The position numbers were made by a program, and so were the translations under genes. Below the pieces are notes generated by a model. The model did not search any database. It was not told the DNA's origin and saw only the letters and a list, made by a program, of their open reading frames with translations. From Acidobacteriota bacterium (GTDB lineage: Bacteria; Acidobacteriota; Blastocatellia; Pyrinomonadales; Pyrinomonadaceae): a stretch of 11,331 nucleotides of DNA. The DNA lies in the NCBI GenBank assembly GCA_013813755.1, contig JACCRD010000219.1, positions 1 to 11,331 of the forward strand, read 5' to 3'. Shown here in pieces: positions 7,006-11,331 of this stretch (position 1 is the first letter of the stretch; each line of letters opens with the position of its first letter).

Positions 7006-8520
7006 TCAAATACTTTTTATCTGCACGGCTTTGATTATTTCCTGCAAAAGTTTTTCAATAATTTCTTCTTTAGCTGCCGTTACTTTGACTTTGGCTATTT
7101 CCTCTTCGTCGCGGATGAGGGAAACATCAATCGTGATTGTTCCGTCGGCGTTGAGAGCGTAAAATCCACGTGGGCTCAAACCGTTTGTCGCCGTTGTCGC
7201 CTTGATATAATTGACCGCCGCGCCTTCGCCTCGAACGTTCGACGCGCTTTGTTCGAGCAGACGAATCTCGAGTTTTTCAGTCAGGCGCTCTTTATCCGTA
7301 AATTTGCCGGCTTCGCGCAGTTCAGGCTGCAGAATGAGCGGAACTCTTTGAGCAAGCGGAAGCAAAAGCTGCTCTTCGCGTTCGATGCGTCCGATGTCGA
7401 AGGTTTTGGCGAAATTTGATTTGAAGAAACTTGGACGCTGCACGCCACCGATGCCTTTTGCTAAGGTTTCCACTTTGTCTTCGGCGGAGGCAAACCATTT
7501 TTCGACATCCAGAAATTTACCGTCGCGTAAACCTTTGTCATTGGTCATCGCTTCAATGAGCGAATAAGTTAACAAGCCCTGTCGAAATTCGTTGGCTTCG
7601 TAAGAAACCGCATCTGCCGCCGAACCCATCAAAATATAAAAGCCGGTGCGCTCGCGCAGACGGTCGATTGAACGAACTTGCAGCGCGTCAACCGCTCTGG
7701 TTTGCGAAGTTAAATCTTTTTGCGCCGCGCCCGCCGCGCAGGTATCGAAAATCATCACCTTTTTATCGGCTTTTATTTCAGAAACCCATTTTGCAAGCTC
7801 CAGACTGTTGACGGTTTTGCTCAGACGCTCAGATTCATTAACCATTATGGCGCGGTCGAGCGTTGCCGCATCCTTTGTCGCATACAGATACATATCGGGA
7901 AACGCGCTTTCTTTGACGGCTTCGGCGCTGGTAATCGCTGTGCCGTGTCCCGACAAATAAACAATAACGACATCTTCCGGCTTAGCTTTTTGGGCAATTT
8001 CGGTGAAAATATTTTCGTAGTTTTGCTTGGTTGGTTCGAGCCGCTGAAAATCTGCCACATCGGACAAACCAGCAAACTGCGAAGACTTTTCTTTTTCAGT
8101 ACTAAGCAGCCGCAGATGCAAGCGCCCGCACGGCTTTTTTGCGGCTAATTCTTCATTACAGAAATATTTGCGGGCAGCTAATGAAAGAGCTTTTGAAATG
8201 TCTTCGGCATCTTTTGCCGCGTACCTTAAATCAAGTGCGCTGCCCTCATAATCAGAAATGCCGGAGACGATAGCGTAAAAATTAATTTCAGAAGGCTTTT
8301 TGTCAATTGATATTTTGATGACCTCGACCCCTTTCGTATCAACCGCTTCATTTCCTGAATTGATAACTGACTCGCTGCTGCGGCTTCTGACACTGCCATC
8401 AAGATTCCAGGCGACGACTTCAACTTTATTCGCTCCTAGCCGAAGCCTTTGTTTGGGAATTTCAACCGTTAAATTAATTTGTCCAGCGGTCGGCTCAGAC
8501 GATTTACCGGCGCGCGTCAC
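7006..8520 (-). CDS. Caspase-like peptidase C14 domain fragment (C-terminal piece of the broken gene)
   Basis: A 504-codon open piece carrying a complete caspase-like fold. After an Ig-like tail of the linker (LRLGANKVEVVAWNLDGSVR), the p20-like part runs from FYAIVSGISDYEG (81-93) through DVVIVYLSGHG, with catalytic His192, to KVMIFDTCAAGAA, with nucleophile Cys261. The p10-like part follows with FYILMGSAADAVSYEANEF and GLLTYSLIEAM (294-325). The DTCAAG motif lacks the His of the common DxCHSG form. The C-terminal 130 residues are unassigned. Homologues are Arg/Lys- or Asp-directed cysteine peptidases (orthocaspases), or signalling scaffolds. The GTG 8520 start has no ribosome site and overlaps the previous piece by 17 nt. 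It is best read as the downstream part of a larger protein after a frameshift; independent translation is possible but unsupported. Confidence 0.7.
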   Translation of the reverse strand: MTRAGKSSEPTAGQINLTVEIPKQRLRLGANKVEVVAWNLDGSVRSRSSESVINSGNEAVDTKGVEVIKISIDKKPSEINFYAIVSGISDYEGSALDLRYAAKDAEDISKALSLAARKYFCNEELAAKKPCGRLHLRLLSTEKEKSSQFAGLSDVADFQRLEPTKQNYENIFTEIAQKAKPEDVVIVYLSGHGTAITSAEAVKESAFPDMYLYATKDAATLDRAIMVNESERLSKTVNSLELAKWVSEIKADKKVMIFDTCAAGAAQKDLTSQTRAVDALQVRSIDRLRERTGFYILMGSAADAVSYEANEFRQGLLTYSLIEAMTNDKGLRDGKFLDVEKWFASAEDKVETLAKGIGGVQRPSFFKSNFAKTFDIGRIEREEQLLLPLAQRVPLILQPELREAGKFTDKERLTEKLEIRLLEQSASNVRGEGAAVNYIKATTATNGLSPRGFYALNADGTITIDVSLIRDEEEIAKVKVTAAKEEIIEKLLQEIIKAVQIKSI

Positions 8521-8782
8521 TGATAAGTTCGCTGCCGTTGATGCGCACTTCGACGCGCCCGATGCCGCCGCCGCGATTTTTCAGTTTAATTTTAAGATTG
8601 GTAGTGTTTGGTTCAATTTTTTGCTCGAGGATTTCCGGCTGAAGTTTGATATTTCCGATTGCGACAACCGGGCGCAGCGGCTGGCGATTAAAACCCAGAA
8701 GTTTTTGCAGAAGTCCCGGCTCGTAATACATTTCCTTGAGCTGTTCAAGATTGATAATTTCCAAACCGTACGAATAATGCAT
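8504..8782 (-). CDS. Linker fragment of the broken WD40-caspase gene
   Basis: A 92-codon piece starting MHYSYGLEIINLEQLKEMYY and continuing with EPGLLQKLLGFNRQPL, the segment that normally joins a WD40 propeller to a caspase domain in bacterial proteins of this type. It ends in a beta-rich stretch (LKIKLKNRGGGIGRVEVRIN). The same frame is readable upstream to about 8869, where it encodes GTLIAIDDQEWVVHTPEG and RFDASEDA before a TAG at 8789-8791; these 26 residues are the missing link to the WD40 part. Its ATG overlaps the stop of the preceding piece as TAATG, which mimics translational coupling. I regard it as an internal remnant, not an independent small gene. Confidence 0.55.
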   Translation of the reverse strand: MHYSYGLEIINLEQLKEMYYEPGLLQKLLGFNRQPLRPVVAIGNIKLQPEILEQKIEPNTTNLKIKLKNRGGGIGRVEVRINGSELISDARR

Positions 8783-9597
8783 TAATCTCTACGCGTCTTC
8801 GGAAGCGTCGAAGCGTCCTTCGGGCGTATGAACGACCCATTCCTGATCGTCAATCGCAATGAGCGTGCCGATTCACTTTTCGTCTCGAAATCGCTCAGTT
8901 TAATTTGGGCTTCATCTTGCAGAACCTGGATTTTTCTACCGTTAATATTTACGATATTAAAAGGGTTAGCACCCAATACCCAAGGCGGCGGCGCCCCTCT
9001 TTTGTGTTTTATCTCCTGCCCGCTCGCTACATCCCACAAAGTAAGAAAAGCGACATTTTGGTTATTGCTGGCTAAAGTCTTTCCGTCAAGCGAAAATTTG
9101 AGCGAGTCAACCCGAAAGTGGAAACCTTTGAGAGTCTTCGGCGATTGTCCGGTTTCAATGTTCCAGAGATTTACACGTCCGAAACCGCCGCCGCTTGCCA
9201 GCCTTCTGCTGTCAGGCGAAAATGCCACCGAAAGAATTTGGGAAGAACGCCCGCGCAACGTTAAAATTTCCTGCCCGGTTTCCGTATCCCTCAACCTGAT
9301 GGTGTGATCGCTACTTTGAACGCCGCTTGCTATAGTCTTCCCGTCCGGCGAAAGCGCCAATGAAATGATCATTCCGGAAGGCTCTGCGAAACTTTTTATT
9401 TCCTGTCCGCCGGCGACGTTCCACAACTTAATGTTTGTATCAAAACTTCCGCTGATTAGTGTTTTGCCGTCGGGCGCAAACACAACTGACCAAACGGCTT
9501 CGGAATGTCTCGTCAGAGTTCTGATTTCCTGTTCGGTTTGGGCATTCCACAGTTTGATTGTTTTATCTTCGCTGCCGCTTGACCAGCGTTTTGCCAT
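8782..9597 (-). CDS. WD40-repeat fragment (second half of the propeller)
   Basis: A 271-codon piece. After the artefactual start MAKRW it enters WD40 sequence at SSGSEDKTIKLWN and continues with about four more blades: FAPDGKTLISGSFDTNIKLW, LSPDGKTIASG...HTIRL, FSPDSRRLASGGGFGRVNLW and FSLDGKTLASN...TLWDVAS. A degenerate last blade (NIVNINGRKIQVL...IKLSDFE) follows. The final 30 codons (SARSLRLTIRNGS...PKTRRD) are out of frame with the ancestral protein, because the alternative frame there encodes the conserved linker. The first few codons are also frame-shifted overlap with the upstream piece (35 nt). No signal peptide or ribosome site supports independent expression. WD40 propellers mediate protein-protein contacts. 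Confidence 0.6.
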   Translation of the reverse strand: MAKRWSSGSEDKTIKLWNAQTEQEIRTLTRHSEAVWSVVFAPDGKTLISGSFDTNIKLWNVAGGQEIKSFAEPSGMIISLALSPDGKTIASGVQSSDHTIRLRDTETGQEILTLRGRSSQILSVAFSPDSRRLASGGGFGRVNLWNIETGQSPKTLKGFHFRVDSLKFSLDGKTLASNNQNVAFLTLWDVASGQEIKHKRGAPPPWVLGANPFNIVNINGRKIQVLQDEAQIKLSDFETKSESARSLRLTIRNGSFIRPKDASTLPKTRRD

Positions 9598-10138
9598 CGG
9601 GCGCGAAGGCGATGGCGCTAATGCCCTCCGAATGTCCGGTAAAACTTTTAATTTGCTGACCGTTTGCGACGTTCCACAATTTAATATTGTCGTCCAAACC
9701 GCCGCTGGCGAGAATTTTTCCGTCGAATGTAAATGCCACCGACATTACAGTTTCTGTGTGTCCCGTCAAAGTTCTGATTTCCTGCGCGGCTTCGACATTC
9801 CAGAATTTTACGGTTTTGTCCCGGCTTCCGCTTGCTAAAACTTTTCCGTCAGGCGAAAATTTTACCGAAAAAACCCAATCCGAATGCCCTGTGAAATTTT
9901 TAAGTTCTTCACCGGTTTCGATGTTCCACAGTTTTATGACGTGATCGCTGCTGCCACTCGCTAAAGTTTTGCCATCCGGCGAAAATGCCACCGTATTAAC
10001 TCGCGCTTGGTGTCCCAACAAAGTTCGAAGTTCCTGTCCGGTTTCGGTATTCCAAAGCTTGATGGTTTTGTCAAAACTTCCGCTCGCCAGAACTTTTCCG
10101 TCAGGTGAAAATGCTACCGAATAAACCTTTTCAGAATG
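9010..10138 (-). repeat. Tandem WD40-coding repeat array, 126-nt period
   Basis: On the minus strand, blade-encoding units recur at 42 codons (126 nt), with strongly similar DNA around the SPDGK.LASGS...IKLWN core. The plus strand shows the recurring complement TTTTCCGTCNGGCGAAAA-like text, for example near 9841, 9967 and 10093, about 126 nt apart. The first five units are the most alike and later ones drift. Near-identical neighbours make this array prone to recombination and to misassembly. Confidence 0.7.
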
Positions 10139-10318
10139 TCCGGTCTGCACAATAAGCTGCGGTTTGTATCGGTTTTCGACGAGTGTTTTGATTTGCGGAT
10201 TTTGCCCAAGAATAACTGAGGCAAAAACCGAAACGCAAATTGCCGCCCACGCACCTAACATCAATAGTTTTGCCGCTTCGCGTTTTAGGAAATTTAATTT
10301 ATTTAACATTACATTCAC
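9563..10318 (-). CDS. WD40-repeat protein, N-terminal piece with signal peptide
   Basis: A 251-codon piece with the true start of the ancestral gene. GTG 10318 is preceded 8 nt upstream by GAGGA, the best ribosome site in the cluster; ATG 10309 is an alternative. A basic N-region (MLNKLNFLKREAAK) and the hydrophobic core LLMLGAWAAICVSVFASVIL (19-37) indicate a signal peptide or membrane anchor. From about residue 60 come four full WD40 blades of 42 residues each (for example VAFSPDGKVLASGSFDKTI...LWN) and the start of a fifth. The last residues VKRQRR and the stop arise from the frameshift near 9582; the adjacent frame continues the fifth blade as SGSEDKTIKLWN. Expressed alone it would be a truncated five-blade secreted propeller with unknown function. 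Confidence 0.7.
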   Translation of the reverse strand: MNVMLNKLNFLKREAAKLLMLGAWAAICVSVFASVILGQNPQIKTLVENRYKPQLIVQTGHSEKVYSVAFSPDGKVLASGSFDKTIKLWNTETGQELRTLLGHQARVNTVAFSPDGKTLASGSSDHVIKLWNIETGEELKNFTGHSDWVFSVKFSPDGKVLASGSRDKTVKFWNVEAAQEIRTLTGHTETVMSVAFTFDGKILASGGLDDNIKLWNVANGQQIKSFTGHSEGISAIAFAPDGKTLVKRQRR

Positions 10319-10441
10319 TCTATTTTTCCTCGCGTTACTGATTTTATAAGTTCCTTACATTAATCAAGTGACGAAAACCGGGAAAAGGTTACAGCGGGCG
10401 AATAAAAATTCAGAATTTTCCCTGACACCGAATTGTAATAA
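10319..10441. promoter_or_regulatory. Gap upstream of the WD40-caspase gene; ribosome site and possible weak promoter
   Basis: This is 123 nt between two minus-strand genes. On the minus strand GAGGA lies 8 nt before GTG 10318. TTGATT and TAAAAT separated by 15 nt, upstream of that, form at best a weak -35/-10 pair. No terminator hairpin with a T-run for the DUF4384 gene was seen, so read-through into the WD40-caspase gene is plausible. Confidence 0.35.
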
Positions 10442-11331
10442 TTACCGCACGATTTCGATATTTATATCTTTTGTTACCCAGTCGCTAACGGAAATTTCGA
10501 TTGGTCCGGAGCGCTGGTTAGTTGTAGTTTGCGTCAGTAATTTTGACAATGCGCTGCCGTCACGCTGCGTGGCTTTGGCGATGGCAGGCGATGTCAGAAG
10601 TTCCGCCGGAAACGGCTGTGTGCTGGCAATTAATTTGAGAGTTTCTTTGCCGAGCGGTGTGTCTTCCGGTTTGCCGACTTGAAAAATTCCGTAACAGCCG
10701 CTTGCCGCGACACTTGTAAAAGGCAGATTCGGCTTTAATGTTTCCTTTGCGTTCTGCGTTGGATAAAGCAGATTAATTTTTCCGCTCGTCCCGATTGAAT
10801 AAAGGTAAACATAAAGATTTTTGTCCGAAGCATTCGTCATTTTTACATAAAACAAATCGCCTGACTTAAATTGCGCGGATTTATTTTGCTCGTCCGGCGT
10901 GACCGCGCATTTCGGCGGTGTTGAACTTGAATCGGTGACGTTGTAGCCGCTTAATCTTACGAGTTCAAATTGAATCTGGTCGGTAAGTTTTGAGGCGGCA
11001 TTCGCGAGCAGGCGCAAATTTTCAACTCTGACGTGATTTTCGAGCGCGTCACGGATACTTTTGACGGCGTTTTCGTCAGCAGCGCGAACCCAAAAATTGT
11101 AAAGCGGCATTCCGCTGCGATTCGTCAGAAAATAAATTTTTTCCGCATCCGTCGGAATTTTTGTGTCCTTTACCTCGGCTTGAACATTTCCGAACGCAAA
11201 ATCCTCATAAGTTCCGCGCACCGCCGCCGCGTCCCATTCGGGCGCGACAACACCAGCTTCGGATTTAGCGTTTAATTTTAGCAAAAGATTATTAACCACC
11301 ACTGTTTCAAGAAGTTCATTATTCTTTAAAA
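10442..11331 (-). CDS. DUF4384-containing protein, C-terminal part (5' end beyond the window)
   Basis: The frame is open to the right edge (the visible start reads LKNNELLETVVVNN), so this is a 3' fragment of a larger gene; GTG 11302 is internal and not a credible start. About 295 codons are visible. The C-terminal half resembles DUF4384: SGDLFYVKMTNASDKNLYVY followed by LYSIGTSGKINLLYPTQNAK and GKETLKLIASTQPFP, a beta-sandwich often attached to bacterial caspase-like peptidases or secreted kinases. The preceding segment (EKIYFLTNRSGMPLYNFWVR, ALENHVRVENLRLLANAASK) is the spacer commonly seen between a peptidase C14 domain and DUF4384, so the missing N-terminus may be a caspase domain; that is inference. 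The protein ends DWVTKDINIEIVR. It lies 123 nt upstream of the broken WD40-caspase gene in the same direction and may share its transcript. Confidence 0.7.
   Translation of the reverse strand, partial: LKNNELLETVVVNNLLLKLNAKSEAGVVAPEWDAAAVRGTYEDFAFGNVQAEVKDTKIPTDAEKIYFLTNRSGMPLYNFWVRAADENAVKSIRDALENHVRVENLRLLANAASKLTDQIQFELVRLSGYNVTDSSSTPPKCAVTPDEQNKSAQFKSGDLFYVKMTNASDKNLYVYLYSIGTSGKINLLYPTQNAKETLKPNLPFTSVAASGCYGIFQVGKPEDTPLGKETLKLIASTQPFPAELLTSPAIAKATQRDGSALSKLLTQTTTNQRSGPIEISVSDWVTKDINIEIVR

Larger units (their letters stand above)
7006..10318 (-). pseudogene. Disrupted gene for a secreted WD40-repeat / caspase-like (peptidase C14) protein
   Basis: The minus strand encodes the remains of one protein of about 1,100 codons: signal peptide, nine or ten WD40 blades, a linker with a beta-sandwich-like segment, and a caspase domain. 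It is split by four lesions. (1) An extra base near 9582: removing it restores DGKTLASGSED. (2) A missing base near 8870: restoring it gives SESGTLIAIDDQEWVVHTPE. (3) An in-frame TAG at 8789-8791 inside FDASEDA*RLMHYSYGLE. (4) A one-base gain or two-base loss near 8507-8519, between ELISDAR and GKSSEPTAGQ. None lies in a long homopolymer, and the six plus-strand genes are free of lesions, which argues for real decay over sequencing error, though error is not excluded. A terminator lies just downstream. The four open pieces overlap and could be mistaken for a four-gene operon. They are listed separately. Confidence 0.75.

Noticed and set aside
7720..8785. Plus-strand ORFs of about 140-160 codons opposite the caspase fragment (7720-8148, 8300-8785).
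   Set aside because: The minus strand has clear caspase motifs here; the plus-strand translations look like complementary-strand noise.
9365..9838. Plus-strand ORFs opposite the WD40 region.
   Set aside because: Their repeated residues are simply the complement of the WD40 repeat array.
9010..10138. CRISPR-like array because of the regular spacing.
   Set aside because: The 126-nt period is coding and corresponds exactly to 42-residue WD40 blades; there are no unique spacers.
8504..10318. Programmed ribosomal frameshifting and stop read-through joining the pieces.
   Set aside because: Three shifts in alternating directions plus a nonsense codon, with no slippery heptamer recognised, fit decay or error much better than recoding.
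10442..11302. A complete 286-aa gene starting at GTG 11302.
   Set aside because: The frame stays open to the window edge with similar composition and no ribosome site precedes GTG 11302, so the gene is cut by the window.

Overview
The window is an ordinary bacterial chromosome segment, AT-leaning (by eye roughly 45% GC) and densely coded. The paralogue-style WD40/caspase and DUF4384 genes, the weak Shine-Dalgarno signals and the overall protein style suggest an Acidobacteriota-type organism (Blastocatellia/Pyrinomonadaceae-like). That placement is inference from gene content only; no rRNA or marker phylogeny is available here.

Left half (about 150-6870, all plus strand): six intact housekeeping or metabolic genes. 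They are a ThiO-type glycine/D-amino-acid oxidase (153-1286), a secreted TlpA/thioredoxin-fold protein with a helical N-terminal region (1329-2762), a class I SAM-dependent methyltransferase (2893-3558), a glycerophosphodiester phosphodiesterase (3670-4476), a cystathionine beta-synthase-type PLP enzyme with a C-terminal CBS pair (4747-6117), and the 16S rRNA m3U1498 methyltransferase RsmE (6139-6870). They do not form one recognisable pathway. Only cbs-rsmE (21 nt apart) and thiO-tlpA (42 nt apart) are close enough to be probable co-transcribed pairs. The longer gaps (2763-2892, 3559-3669, 4477-4746) hold small inverted repeats of the type dispersed between genes.

A convergent gap (6871-7005) carries a perfect 13-bp hairpin that works as a terminator for the leftward genes, plus a weaker hairpin and T-run for rsmE.

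Right half (7006-11331, all minus strand): read leftward, first comes the C-terminal part of a DUF4384-containing protein that enters from beyond the right edge. It is followed, 123 nt downstream, by a broken gene for a secreted multi-blade WD40 plus caspase-like (peptidase C14) protein. The ancestral reading frame (about 1,100 codons) is cut into four overlapping ORFs by three frameshifts (near 9582, 8870 and 8510) and one in-frame TAG (8789-8791). Correcting each lesion restores textbook WD40 or linker sequence, so this was one protein. The caspase part (7006-8520) is still open and keeps its His/Cys dyad.

I see no CRISPR array, tRNA, rRNA, insertion sequence or phage gene. The most notable content is the decaying (or misassembled) WD40-caspase next to a DUF4384 gene, and the imperfect palindromic intergenic repeats. 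I do not see convincing evidence of a new system.
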